Source of the DNA: an uncultured Bacteroidales bacterium
GTDB taxonomy: Bacteria > Bacteroidota > Bacteroidia > Bacteroidales > UBA932
Assembly: GCA_949300335.1 (NCBI GenBank)
Contig: CASGDV010000053.1
Location: 1 to 64,000 of the forward strand
DNA: 64,000 bases
Direction of reading: 5' to 3'
The position numbers and the translations under genes are program-made. Positions 43,106-52,160 of this stretch are shown here, piece by piece. Below the pieces are notes generated by a model. The model had not been told where the DNA came from. It saw nothing but the letters and a program-made list of their open reading frames with translations, and made no database searches. The stretch's first letter is position 1. Every line of letters begins with the position of its first letter.

Positions 43106-44944
43106 ATGAAACTGAACAGAAAAAACAAACTGCTTGCAGGCCTCCTTACGGTGGCCGTCATCCTGCTGTCCAAACTGTTCTATATCCAGATAGTGAACAA
43201 CCGCTACAAGATAGACGCCAGCAACAATTCGATGGTTTATTCCATAATATATCCTACCAGAGGAATCATATATGACAGGAACGGAAAGATTCTGGTCGGA
43301 AACAAGGTTGCATATGACCTGCTGGTCACTCCAAAGGAAGTTGAAAAGTTTGATACGCTTACTTTATGCGAAATACTTGACATTTCTCCGGAATTTGTGA
43401 GGGACAAAATGAACGAATACAGGAAAAACAGGAGAAGAATCGGATATCAGTCGGTTGTGATGCTCAAACAGATACCTCCTGAAACGTATATGAAATTCGC
43501 TGAACTATCCTACAAGTTTCCGGGATTCAAGGGACAGGCCAGAAGCATAAGGGAATACCCGTATGATGCCGGCGGAAACCTGCTCGGATACGTTTCAGAA
43601 GTCGATGCTGACTTCATAAAGCGGAACCCGGAATACAAGTCCGGAGACTATGCCGGCAAAACGGGCATTGAAGCAGCAATGGAGCAGGAGCTCAAAGGTG
43701 AAAAAGGTTACAACATCTACCTCAGGAACTCGAGAAACAGAATAGAGTCCAGATACAGGAACGGAGAAATGGACAAGGAGGCCATACCGGGAAACGAGGT
43801 CACGACTACTATCGATGCAGAACTCCAGCATTACGGGCAGATGCTGATGGAAAACAAGGTCGGTAGTCTGGTCGCCATTGAACCGTCGACGGGCGAAATT
43901 CTGACCATGGTATCAAGTCCGGGCATAAATGTCTCCATGCTTGCAGACATAGGAAAGCACTATAACGAGATAGCCTCGAATCCCTACAAGCCTATGTTCA
44001 ACAGAGCTGTACAGGCGCCATATCCGCCGGGATCAGTCTTCAAGCTTGTCAACGGCCTGATTGGACTGCAGGAAGGAGTTCTCGCTCCGGACACCTACTA
44101 TCCGTGCAGCATGGGATACCATTTCGGCGGGCACAAACTCGGCTGCCATGCCCACAAGTCCCCGATTAACCTCGAAGAGTCAATCATGATGTCCTGCAAT
44201 GCATATTACTGTTATGTACTGAGAGCCATTCTTGAAAACCGGAAATACTCCTCTATAGCCGAGGCTCTGGACAAGTGGAACGAATACGTGAAGAGTTTCG
44301 GATTCGGCAGGAAGCTCGGAAGCGATTTTCCTTCGGAGCTCGGTGGTTCTATTCCGGATGCAAAATACTACAACAGAATATACGGGAAAGGAGGCTGGAA
44401 GGCCACGACAGTCATTTCGCTTTCCATTGGCCAGGGAGAAATAGGGTGTACTCCCCTGCATCTGGCAAATCTTTGTGCAACCGTAGCGAACCGTGGATAT
44501 TACTACATCCCTCACATTGTCAAGGCTTCAGAAAACATTGTGATAGACCCCAAATATTATGAGAAACAGTACACCATGGTCGACACAGCGCATTTCAAAA
44601 AAGTCATAAACGGAATGTACAGGGCTGTCAACAGCGGTTTCGGATCGGGAGGTACGGCCAGCATTGCCGCCGTAGAGGGCCTTGAGATATGCGGGAAAAC
44701 CGGAACGGCACAGAATCCCAGAGGAGCGGACAACTCCGTATTCATCTGTTTCGCACCGAAGGACAATCCGAAAATAGCGGTTGCCGCATATCTTGAAAAT
44801 GCAGGATTCGGAGCCACCTGGGCAGCTCCGATAGCATCCCTGCTGGTTGAAAAATATCTTGAAGGTGAGATAAGCGAGAGCCGCAAACCTCTCGAACAAA
44901 GAGTTCTGGACGGAAATCTTATGGACAGGGTAAAAAAGGAATAG
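43106..44944 (+). CDS. mrdA: Penicillin-binding protein 2 (class B transpeptidase)
   Basis: The 612-residue protein has an N-terminal membrane helix, a PBP dimerisation/pedestal domain (YPTRGIIYDRNGKILVGNKV) and a transpeptidase domain with SxxK (PPGSVFKLVNG), SCN (MMSCNAYYC) and KTGTAQNP. It cross-links peptidoglycan during elongation as partner of RodA, whose gene starts three bases later. Confidence 0.95.
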   Translation: MKLNRKNKLLAGLLTVAVILLSKLFYIQIVNNRYKIDASNNSMVYSIIYPTRGIIYDRNGKILVGNKVAYDLLVTPKEVEKFDTLTLCEILDISPEFVRDKMNEYRKNRRRIGYQSVVMLKQIPPETYMKFAELSYKFPGFKGQARSIREYPYDAGGNLLGYVSEVDADFIKRNPEYKSGDYAGKTGIEAAMEQELKGEKGYNIYLRNSRNRIESRYRNGEMDKEAIPGNEVTTTIDAELQHYGQMLMENKVGSLVAIEPSTGEILTMVSSPGINVSMLADIGKHYNEIASNPYKPMFNRAVQAPYPPGSVFKLVNGLIGLQEGVLAPDTYYPCSMGYHFGGHKLGCHAHKSPINLEESIMMSCNAYYCYVLRAILENRKYSSIAEALDKWNEYVKSFGFGRKLGSDFPSELGGSIPDAKYYNRIYGKGGWKATTVISLSIGQGEIGCTPLHLANLCATVANRGYYYIPHIVKASENIVIDPKYYEKQYTMVDTAHFKKVINGMYRAVNSGFGSGGTASIAAVEGLEICGKTGTAQNPRGADNSVFICFAPKDNPKIAVAAYLENAGFGATWAAPIASLLVEKYLEGEISESRKPLEQRVLDGNLMDRVKKE

Positions 44945-44947
44945 AGG

Positions 44948-46411
44948 ATGAGACTGAACAGCACATCAAGGAGAAGCCTGGCTGAAACCATAGATTGGAA
45001 ACTGGTGATATGCTATCTGCTTCTGATATTCATCGGATGGATGAACATCTATGCTTCCGTACATTCGTCGGAAGCGGAATCCATTCTGGATATGGGAAGC
45101 CGGAGCGGCAAACAATTCATATGGATAATTTCGGCCATAGGACTCGCAGGAATCATCCTGTTTATCTTCAACCCGAATATTTATGAGAGTTTTTCCTTCC
45201 TGTTCTATATTTTCACTCTGGGGATGCTTATTGCCGTTATATTCCTAGGTGTCGAAGTGAAAGGTTCCAGATCATGGTTTGCTTTCGGCGACATCAGGTT
45301 TCAGCCGGCTGAAATATCCAAGATAGCGACATCTCTCATGCTGGCGACTGTCATGAGCCAGTCCGGGTACAGGATAAGCAATTTCCGGAACTTTATCATT
45401 ACAGCCCTTGTCATACTTGTGCCGATGGTCATTATCGTGGCGCAAAGTGAAACAGGTTCGGCCCTGGTATATGTTGGTTTCATATTCATGCTTTACAGGG
45501 AGGGCCTGTCCGGATGGCTTATTGCTCTGATGGGGCTGGTGATATTGACATTCATCCTCACACTGACAACGTCATCATATGTTTCAATTCTGGTCCTCGG
45601 CTCGGTGATTGGCCTGACCAACTGCCTCCGGTCCGGAAAAATGAAAAAATGGCTGTATACAACCCTTCCTGTCATCATATTGTTCTCGGCAGTCCCGTTC
45701 ATATGCAAAAGCGTAATGGAGTCAAGACCGGATCTGACCTTCCTGTCAGATGGCGGACAATTGTATCTGCTGCTCGGAGTCTCCGCCGCATATACAGTTT
45801 ACTCGGTTTACGAAGCATACCGGGAAAGGAATCTTTTCAAAGGACTGTCGGTGCTGACCTTCACAGTCGGCATCCTGCTCGTTTTTTCTGTAGACTTTGT
45901 TTTCAACGAAGTCCTTCAGGATCACCAGAGGAAAAGAATAGAGGTTCTGCTCGGAATGAAGGAAGACCCGATGGGCGTAGGATACAATGTGAACCAGTCC
46001 ATGATTGCGATAGGTTCCGGAGGTTTTCTCGGAAAGGGTTTCATGAACGGGACACAGACGACTTACGGTTTCGTTCCGGAGCAGACTACGGATTTCATTT
46101 TCTGCACTATCGGTGAGGAATGGGGATTTGCAGGTTCATCCATTGTAATCCTGCTGTATGTTTTCATGATATGGCGAATCATATCCGATGCTGAAAAAAG
46201 CAGGGAAAATTTCACAAGGATATACGGATATTGTGTCGCAAGCTGCATCTTCATGCACCTGTTCATCAATATAGGAATGACAATAGGACTGATGCCGGTC
46301 ATAGGGATTCCCCTTCCATTCATAAGCTACGGCGGGTCATCCCTATGGGCATTCACTATTCTTCTGTTCATATTCATCGCCTTGAACAAGAAGGAGAGCA
46401 AGTATTTCTGA
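44948..46411 (+). CDS. rodA: Rod shape-determining protein RodA (SEDS glycosyltransferase)
   Basis: The 487-residue polytopic protein has SEDS-family motifs: GSRSWFAFGDIRFQPAEISKIA early and FIFCTIGEEWGFAGSS plus IGIPLPFISYGGSSL in the second half. At 487 residues it is longer than E. coli RodA (about 370), with extra sequence in the central loop-helix region (about 225-320). SEDS proteins polymerise glycan strands from lipid II. Last gene of the mre operon, with 14 bases to the convergent ahcY. Confidence 0.94.
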   Translation: MRLNSTSRRSLAETIDWKLVICYLLLIFIGWMNIYASVHSSEAESILDMGSRSGKQFIWIISAIGLAGIILFIFNPNIYESFSFLFYIFTLGMLIAVIFLGVEVKGSRSWFAFGDIRFQPAEISKIATSLMLATVMSQSGYRISNFRNFIITALVILVPMVIIVAQSETGSALVYVGFIFMLYREGLSGWLIALMGLVILTFILTLTTSSYVSILVLGSVIGLTNCLRSGKMKKWLYTTLPVIILFSAVPFICKSVMESRPDLTFLSDGGQLYLLLGVSAAYTVYSVYEAYRERNLFKGLSVLTFTVGILLVFSVDFVFNEVLQDHQRKRIEVLLGMKEDPMGVGYNVNQSMIAIGSGGFLGKGFMNGTQTTYGFVPEQTTDFIFCTIGEEWGFAGSSIVILLYVFMIWRIISDAEKSRENFTRIYGYCVASCIFMHLFINIGMTIGLMPVIGIPLPFISYGGSSLWAFTILLFIFIALNKKESKYF

Positions 46412-46425
46412 CAGCCGTACGGAAT

Positions 46426-47676
46426 CTATTCTCCGTAAAGATACCTGTGCTGTCCTGGAGTAAGACTGTCAATCTCGTATCCCCAGTATCTGAGTTTTCT
46501 CACTGCAACCTCTTCATCTATGGAACGCGGTATTTCATATACCATGTTTCCCGCACTTCCGTGGAGAGAATCCCTGTTGTCGGCAAGATATTTTGCTCCG
46601 AGAGCCTGTATTGCGAATGACATATCCATTATTTCCGCCGGATGTCCGTCACCTGCGGCGAGATTTACCAGACGTCCTTCGGCAATGACATATATCGTCC
46701 TGGAATTCGGAAGTCTGAACCCTTCGACATCTTTTCTCGCAATAAATGACTCCGTCGAAAGTCTTCTGAGACCTGCAACATCGACTTCAACATCGAAATG
46801 TCCGGCATTGCAGCAGATTGCCCCATCCTTCATTTTCAGGAAATGCCCGTCGGTAATTACCGAATTGCAGCCGGTCACAGTTATGAATATGTCACCGTAT
46901 CCGGCAGCTTCGGACATCGGCATCACCTTGAAACCGTCCATCACGGCTTCCATAGCCTTTATTGGATCTATCTCGGTAACGATGACTCTTGCCCCCAAAC
47001 CCTTGGCTCTCATCGCAACTCCCTTTCCGCACCATCCGTATCCGGCAACAACCACATCCTTGCCTGCAACTATGAGATTCGTCGCCTTGTTTATACCTGT
47101 CCATACGGACTGTCCGGTACCGTAACGGTTGTCGAAAAGATGCTTGCAATCCGCATCGTTAACAAGCATCATCGGGAATTTCAGCAGCCCTGACCGGTTC
47201 ATGGTGCGGAGCCTCATTATTCCCGTTGTCGTTTCTTCGCATCCTCCGATTACTGCAGGAATAAGATCCGCATAATCGGAATGCATCATGGACACCAGAT
47301 CTCCCCCGTCATCGATAATAATATTCGGAGAAGCTTCAAGTACTTTCCTTATATGGGCTTCATATTCGGAAGATGCGGCATTGTACCATGCGAATACGTT
47401 CATCCCGTCTTCGACAAGTGCTGCGGCCACGTCATCCTGTGTGGACAGTGGATTGCTTCCCGTCACATACATTTCTGCTCCGCCGGCAGCAAGCACCTCG
47501 CAAAGATATGCAGTCTTTGCTTCCAGATGGACGGACAAAGCTATTTTCAATCCTTCAAATGGTCTGGAGATCCGGAACTCCTCTTCCAGCCCGTTAAGAA
47601 GAGGCATGAAATGTCTTACCCAATCGATTTTAATCCTGCCGTCTTTCCACAAAGCACTGTTTCTTATTTCACTCAT
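46426..47676 (-). CDS. ahcY: Adenosylhomocysteinase, short (archaeal/Thermotoga-like) form
   Basis: From ATG 47676 (MSEIRNSALW) the protein has 416 residues. SAHH landmarks are present: GCEETTTGIMRLR, the NAD loop VVAGYGWCGKGVAMRAKGLGA and NAGHFDVEVD. It lacks the roughly 40-residue insert of bacterial/eukaryotic long forms, reads STQDD where they have STQDH, and NDADCKHLFDNRYGTGQS where they have the YGCRES type; the C-terminus ends RYLYGE rather than YRY. This is the pattern of archaeal and Thermotoga enzymes, some of which act on S-inosylhomocysteine. It would recycle the product of SAM-dependent methylation. The mdh terminator sits directly before its start. Confidence 0.88.
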   Translation of the reverse strand: MSEIRNSALWKDGRIKIDWVRHFMPLLNGLEEEFRISRPFEGLKIALSVHLEAKTAYLCEVLAAGGAEMYVTGSNPLSTQDDVAAALVEDGMNVFAWYNAASSEYEAHIRKVLEASPNIIIDDGGDLVSMMHSDYADLIPAVIGGCEETTTGIMRLRTMNRSGLLKFPMMLVNDADCKHLFDNRYGTGQSVWTGINKATNLIVAGKDVVVAGYGWCGKGVAMRAKGLGARVIVTEIDPIKAMEAVMDGFKVMPMSEAAGYGDIFITVTGCNSVITDGHFLKMKDGAICCNAGHFDVEVDVAGLRRLSTESFIARKDVEGFRLPNSRTIYVIAEGRLVNLAAGDGHPAEIMDMSFAIQALGAKYLADNRDSLHGSAGNMVYEIPRSIDEEVAVRKLRYWGYEIDSLTPGQHRYLYGE

Positions 47677-47690
47677 GACAATTATAAGAC

Positions 47691-47717
47691 AAAAAGAGGG
47701 TGAAATCATTCACCCTC
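47691..47717 (-). terminator. Intrinsic terminator between mdh and ahcY
   Basis: GAGGGTGAA (47696-47704) pairs perfectly with TTCACCCTC (47709-47717) around ATCA. On the minus strand five T follow. It ends only 15 bases before the ahcY ATG, leaving almost no room for a separate ahcY leader. Confidence 0.85.
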
Positions 47718-47740
47718 GAGTTAATTATTTTCCGATGATG

Positions 47741-48736
47741 CTAAAGATTCGGGTTGAGAGTCTTCCAGTCAGCCACAGCCGGGATGATTCCCAGTTCTAT
47801 AATCTCGTCACGCATCTTGCAGAGGTGCCGGTAAGATGCGTCGAGAGCAGCCATCTCGTCAGCAGTACCTTCGACATCTGTATAATGTACGCCTTCCGCA
47901 TCGATTACGGTAGGCATAGCCATCATCACGTTCTTGTAAGAAGCCGTGTTCACATAGCAGCCTGCAGGCCATGTGAATTTCTTTCCGCCCATCGCTGCGG
48001 CAATCATTTCCACGGAAACATAAGAAGGACTCTGGAAAGAGGAACGTCCCCTGAGTTCGATGATTTTCTTTCCTCCCTGAATTACATTTCCTTTTATTTC
48101 CTCCCATCTTACCAGAGGAAGCGATGTGCCGAGAAGTTCGGCGAACGGTTTGCCGTCAACAACCGCCTTGGATGCGAATACGGCCATCTGTTCTCCGTGT
48201 CCGCCGTAGGTATGGCAGTTCTCCACCTTGCTCTGCTGTACTCCGAATTCCTTTGCAAGGGCGCTCTGAAGCCTGGTTGAATCCAAAGCCGCCAAAGTAG
48301 TGAGCTGAGACGGTTTCAGACCGGAATGCAACAATGTAACAAGACCGGTAAGGTCTGCCGGATTGAAAATGATAACGACATGTTTCACGTCAGGACAATA
48401 TGTCTTGATATCCTTTCCAAGCTGCTCGGCAATTTCGCAGTTGCCTTTCAGAAGATCTTCACGAGTCATGCCCTGTTTACGCGGAGCTCCGCCGGAAGAA
48501 ATGACATAGGATGCTCCGGAAAGAGCCTCTTTAATGTCGGAAGTATAAGTTATGCTGGCGCCCTCAAAAGCACAATGGAACATTTCCTCCGCTACTCCTT
48601 CAAGACCCGGTCCATAAGGATCATACAGGCAAAGGTTCGGTGTCAAACCCATCATAAGGGCGGTCTGAGCCATATTAGAACCAATCATTCCGGCTGCGCC
48701 CACGATGGTCAATTTTTCATTAGTCAAAAATTCCAT
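47741..48736 (-). CDS. mdh: Malate dehydrogenase
   Basis: The 331-residue NAD-dependent enzyme has GAAGMIGSNMA for NAD, the substrate-loop Arg residues in GAPRKQGMTREDLLKGN, DSTRLQ and the catalytic His in CHTYGGHGEQM. The mobile-loop Arg pattern fits malate rather than lactate. It is somewhat longer than the roughly 313-residue LDH-like malate dehydrogenases. It interconverts malate and oxaloacetate, part of the reductive branch that leads to fumarate and succinate in these anaerobes, where FrdC also acts. Minus-strand promoter box TATATTTG at 48771-48778. Confidence 0.93.
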   Translation of the reverse strand: MEFLTNEKLTIVGAAGMIGSNMAQTALMMGLTPNLCLYDPYGPGLEGVAEEMFHCAFEGASITYTSDIKEALSGASYVISSGGAPRKQGMTREDLLKGNCEIAEQLGKDIKTYCPDVKHVVIIFNPADLTGLVTLLHSGLKPSQLTTLAALDSTRLQSALAKEFGVQQSKVENCHTYGGHGEQMAVFASKAVVDGKPFAELLGTSLPLVRWEEIKGNVIQGGKKIIELRGRSSFQSPSYVSVEMIAAAMGGKKFTWPAGCYVNTASYKNVMMAMPTVIDAEGVHYTDVEGTADEMAALDASYRHLCKMRDEIIELGIIPAVADWKTLNPNL

Positions 48737-48770
48737 AATCTGTAATTGTTTTGTTTGTTAAAACTTCTTG

Positions 48771-48836
48771 CAAATATAATAATTTTCAAATATGTACGTC
48801 CATTAATCGGACAACAAAAAAAAATCACTATATTTG
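48771..48836. promoter_or_regulatory. Divergent '-7' boxes (mdh / phosphopantetheinyl transferase)
   Basis: TATATTTG on the minus strand (48771-48778) serves mdh and TATATTTG on the plus strand (48829-48836) serves the rightward unit. The rightward transcript would have a leader of 220-250 bases before the transferase gene. Confidence 0.6.
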
Positions 48837-48874
48837 CCCCGTTAACATCAAGAAACATTAAACGGTAATACGAC

Positions 48875-49072
48875 GTGGAACCTCCCAGTCATACTCAGAC
48901 AGAACTGAAATCCAGAACGGAATCGAAATCCGACGATCCGTTATCGGAATGTGTGTTCATGATTCTCGGTGACGTATCCCCGGAATATACGGAGAGACAT
49001 TACGTGTGCGCCTATTCGGTACACACGGGTTTGTCGTATTATGTCGGCATTGCCGGCAGTTTGATTTCATGA
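48875..49072 (+). CDS. Possible small protein in the leader of the PPTase gene
   Basis: A 65-codon frame runs from GTG 48875 (or ATG 48959, 37 residues) to a TGA that overlaps the ATG at 49069 in the ATGA manner of co-translated genes. The product is hydrophilic at first and then mixed (SVHTGLSYYVGIAGSL). It resembles nothing I know. Promoter position, open frame and stop-start overlap suggest a real upstream ORF. The non-ATG start and possible later PPTase start (49093) weaken the case. Confidence 0.3.
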   Translation: MEPPSHTQTELKSRTESKSDDPLSECVFMILGDVSPEYTERHYVCAYSVHTGLSYYVGIAGSLIS

Positions 49073-49728
49073 CTGAAATTTTCAATGCATATATGGGACT
49101 TTACTTAAGAAAGAAACTTGACAATAAAGCGGAAGTATCAGTATGGCAGATTACGGAAACCGAGCAGGAACTCATAGCCCTCAGTTCCGTACCTACCGAT
49201 GAGATGGAGGAAATTTCGCTCATACGCAGCGAAGCTCTGAGAAAACAGAAGCTGGCTGTCAGGGCATTGCTGAACGTAGTTTTCGATGAAAAGGTTTATC
49301 TGAGCCATCATGACAACGGCAAGCCGTTCCTCGAGAACTGCATAACGAATATAAGCATCACGCATACGAACAGGTATGTCGCAATAATAACCCACGACGA
49401 AGACGACCTGGGAATCGATATGGAATCTCTGGACAGAGACTTTTCCGCAGTAGAGAAAAAAGCTCTCTCCGAAGATGAAAAGGATGACATAGATGGAGAG
49501 AGGAAAAACGAGCATCTCGCCATATACTGGTGCGCAAAGGAAGCCATATTCAAAAGGATGTCACAAAACAGGGTGGACTATGCCGAACAGATAGAGGTTT
49601 ACCGTTTCAATCCGGGAAAAGAGGGAGAGCTCGAAGCCACATTCATCCACAAGGACGGGCATGAGGAAGATTTTGAATTAAGCTACATGACGTTTGACCG
49701 CCATGTCCTCGTATGGGTGGTCGGATAG
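49069..49728 (+). CDS. 4'-phosphopantetheinyl transferase superfamily protein
   Basis: From ATG 49069 the protein has 219 residues; ATG 49093 (MGLYLRKKLD) is an alternative that fits family starts well. Sfp-type motifs are seen: NGKPFL, SITHTNRYVAI, the Mg-binding DLGIDME and WCAKEAIFK. It transfers phosphopantetheine from CoA to carrier proteins such as acyl carrier protein. No carrier protein or polyketide gene is adjacent, so it may be the general ACP synthase. Confidence 0.85.
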   Translation: MTEIFNAYMGLYLRKKLDNKAEVSVWQITETEQELIALSSVPTDEMEEISLIRSEALRKQKLAVRALLNVVFDEKVYLSHHDNGKPFLENCITNISITHTNRYVAIITHDEDDLGIDMESLDRDFSAVEKKALSEDEKDDIDGERKNEHLAIYWCAKEAIFKRMSQNRVDYAEQIEVYRFNPGKEGELEATFIHKDGHEEDFELSYMTFDRHVLVWVVG

Positions 49729-49787
49729 CTGCGGCGCTAAAACAACTTTGTTATACAGATTTTAATTTTTCTAAATTATTTCACATT

Positions 49788-49825
49788 ATAACCCGCTGTT
49801 AGTTAACTAGTTAACAGCGGGTTAT
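49788..49825. repeat. 14-bp perfect inverted repeat between PPTase and nrdD
   Basis: ATAACCCGCTGTTA (49788-49801) is exactly complementary to TAACAGCGGGTTAT (49812-49825); the ten-base loop GTTAACTAGT can extend the symmetry. The plus-strand tail CTTTAG is poor in T. It may be the terminator of the PPTase unit or an operator for nrdDG. Confidence 0.6.
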
Positions 49826-49880
49826 CTTTAGTTGTTGATAACTTTTTATGTTTCTTCCGCACTAAATTTCCAAATATATA

Positions 49881-49888
49881 TATCTTTG
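49881..49888 (+). promoter_or_regulatory. '-7' box of nrdDG
   Basis: TATCTTTG matches the consensus; the nrdD ATG follows about 64 bases later. Confidence 0.6.
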
Positions 49889-49952
49889 TGTTCGTGAAAG
49901 TCCCGCCTATCGTCGGGCAATTATCATTATGAATTTTTAGTCTGCAGAAGCT

Positions 49953-52160
49953 ATGGTTAAACACGTTGTTAAACGCGACGGCAGGGTCGTGGATTTTGAT
50001 AAAAGGAAGATTATTGATGCCGTTCTCAAGGCGATGGATGTCACTGAAGACGGAGAGGACATTGTTCTGGCGGCAAAGATCGCTGCAGTCATAGCCGGAA
50101 TCGACAAGGACCAAATGAGCGTGGAGGAAATTCAGGACCAGGTGGAAATGGAGCTGATGAAGAGTCCGCGCAAGGAAGTCGCAAAAAAATACATAGCGTA
50201 CAGGAATCAGCGCAACCTCGCAAGAAAGGCCAAATCACGGGAAATCTTCAAGGAAATCATTGAAGCGCAGGCTACCGACATTACCCGTGAGAATGCGAAC
50301 ATGAATGCAGACACTCCGGCGGGAATGATGATGAAATTCGCATCGGAATCGACGAAGTCATTCGTGGACGAATGTCTGTTGTCCGAAGATGTCAAAGAAG
50401 CAGTGCAGAACGCCTGCATACACATCCATGACAAGGATTATTATCCTACAAAAAGTCTTACATGTGTACAGCATCCTCTCGACAAGATTCTGAAAAACGG
50501 ATTTTTTGCGGGGCATGGGGAATCCCGTCCGGCAAAGCGTATAGAAACGGCCAGCATTCTCGGATGCATATCGATGGAGACCGTACAGAACGAGATGCAT
50601 GGAGGACAGGCGATTCCGGCATTTGATTTCTACATGGCGCCGTTCGTCAAGAAGGCATATCAGGAAGAAATCGACAAGATAAGCGACATAACTGGAATCG
50701 ATTACAGCAGACTCCGCGACATAGAGATAGACGACTATATCAAACGCGACCTTTTGGGTGCGCAGGGAGACGAGAGGGTTGTACAGCATGCAATAAACAT
50801 GACCGTGAGCAGGGTTCATCAGTCCATGGAGGCTTTCGTGCACAATATGAACTCCATCCATTCGAGAGGAGGAAACCAGGTCGTTTTCAGTTCAATCAAC
50901 TACGGCACCGATACTTCCGCCGAAGGACGCTGCGTGATACGTGAAATCCTGAACACGACCTATGAAGGTGTAGGAAACGGATCCACCGCTATTTTCCCGA
51001 TACAGATATGGAAAAAGAAACGAGGCGTAAGCTATCTTCCGGAAGACAGGAACTATGACCTGTATAAGTTTGCCTGCAAGGTTTCCGCCAGAAGGTTCTT
51101 CCCGAATTTCCTGAATCTCGACGCACCGTTCAACAGGCATGAATTGTGGAAAGCGGACGATCCGGAAAGATTCCAGTACGAAGTGGCCACAATGGGCTGC
51201 CGTACCAGGGTATTCGAGAACAGATTCGGTCCAAAGACATCAATCGGAAGGGGGAATCTGTCATTCACGACCATAAATCTCGTAAGGCTCGCTATAGAAT
51301 GCATGGACGAGCAGGACAAGGGGCAGAGAATCCAGAAGTTTTTCCACAAGCTCGACTGGGCTCTCAACATCACTGCGAAACAGCTGTGCGAAAGGTTCAA
51401 CTTCCAGAAAACGGCATTGAAAAAGCAGTTTCCTCTGCTGATGGGTGCGCTCTGGCTCGGCAGCGACAAACTCGGAGAGGATGATACGATTGAAAGCGTT
51501 ATCAATCAGGGAACTCTCGGAATCGGCTTCATAGGGCTGGCGGAGACATTGGTAGCTCTTGTAGGGAAGCATCACGGAGAATCGCAGGAAGCCCAGGATC
51601 TCGGTCTGCGGATCATAACCTACATGAGAGATAAGGCCAACGAATATTCTGAAAAATTCCAGCATAATTTCAGTGTCCTGGCAACGCCTGCCGAAGGACT
51701 TGCCGGTAGGTTCACGAAGTTCGACAGAAAGAAATTCGGAATTATTCCCGGAGTTACCGACAAAGATTACTATACGAATTCCAACCATGTTCCGGTATAC
51801 TACCACTGCACGCCGAAACACAAGGCTGAAATAGAAGCTCCATATCACAGTCTTACGGGCGGCGGACATATCTTCTATGTAGAAATAGACGGGGACGCCA
51901 CACATAATCCGGAGGCTATCATGGCTATTGTCGACCTGATGGACAAATATGACATTGGCTACGGTTCCGTAAACCATAACAGGAACAGGTGCATGGACTG
52001 CGGTTTTGAAAATGCGGACGAGAACCTTGAAGAATGCCCTAAATGCCACAGCCGGAGGATTGACAAGCTGCAGAGAATCACCGGTTATCTGGTCGGAACC
52101 ACAAACCGTTGGAATTCGGCCAAACTTGCCGAACTAAAAGACAGGGTTGTCCATAAATGA
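49953..52160 (+). CDS. nrdD: Anaerobic ribonucleoside-triphosphate reductase
   Basis: The 735-residue protein has an N-terminal ATP-cone (about 1-95, VVKRDGRVVDFDKRKIIDAV), the class III catalytic barrel, a zinc site (CMDCGFENADENLEECPKC) and the glycyl-radical loop RITGYLVGT with the radical Gly at about 711. It reduces ribonucleoside triphosphates to deoxy forms without oxygen. The activase nrdG overlaps it by four bases. It indicates DNA precursor synthesis under anaerobic growth. Confidence 0.97.
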   Translation: MVKHVVKRDGRVVDFDKRKIIDAVLKAMDVTEDGEDIVLAAKIAAVIAGIDKDQMSVEEIQDQVEMELMKSPRKEVAKKYIAYRNQRNLARKAKSREIFKEIIEAQATDITRENANMNADTPAGMMMKFASESTKSFVDECLLSEDVKEAVQNACIHIHDKDYYPTKSLTCVQHPLDKILKNGFFAGHGESRPAKRIETASILGCISMETVQNEMHGGQAIPAFDFYMAPFVKKAYQEEIDKISDITGIDYSRLRDIEIDDYIKRDLLGAQGDERVVQHAINMTVSRVHQSMEAFVHNMNSIHSRGGNQVVFSSINYGTDTSAEGRCVIREILNTTYEGVGNGSTAIFPIQIWKKKRGVSYLPEDRNYDLYKFACKVSARRFFPNFLNLDAPFNRHELWKADDPERFQYEVATMGCRTRVFENRFGPKTSIGRGNLSFTTINLVRLAIECMDEQDKGQRIQKFFHKLDWALNITAKQLCERFNFQKTALKKQFPLLMGALWLGSDKLGEDDTIESVINQGTLGIGFIGLAETLVALVGKHHGESQEAQDLGLRIITYMRDKANEYSEKFQHNFSVLATPAEGLAGRFTKFDRKKFGIIPGVTDKDYYTNSNHVPVYYHCTPKHKAEIEAPYHSLTGGGHIFYVEIDGDATHNPEAIMAIVDLMDKYDIGYGSVNHNRNRCMDCGFENADENLEECPKCHSRRIDKLQRITGYLVGTTNRWNSAKLAELKDRVVHK

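Noticed and set aside
47677..47740. SAH or SAM riboswitch before ahcY
   Set aside because: The 64-base gap holds only a simple nine-pair terminator hairpin, too small for a known SAH or SAM aptamer.
47288..48280. 330-codon plus-strand frame across ahcY and mdh
   Set aside because: It spans two well-supported minus-strand genes and the terminator between them, and has no recognisable motif.
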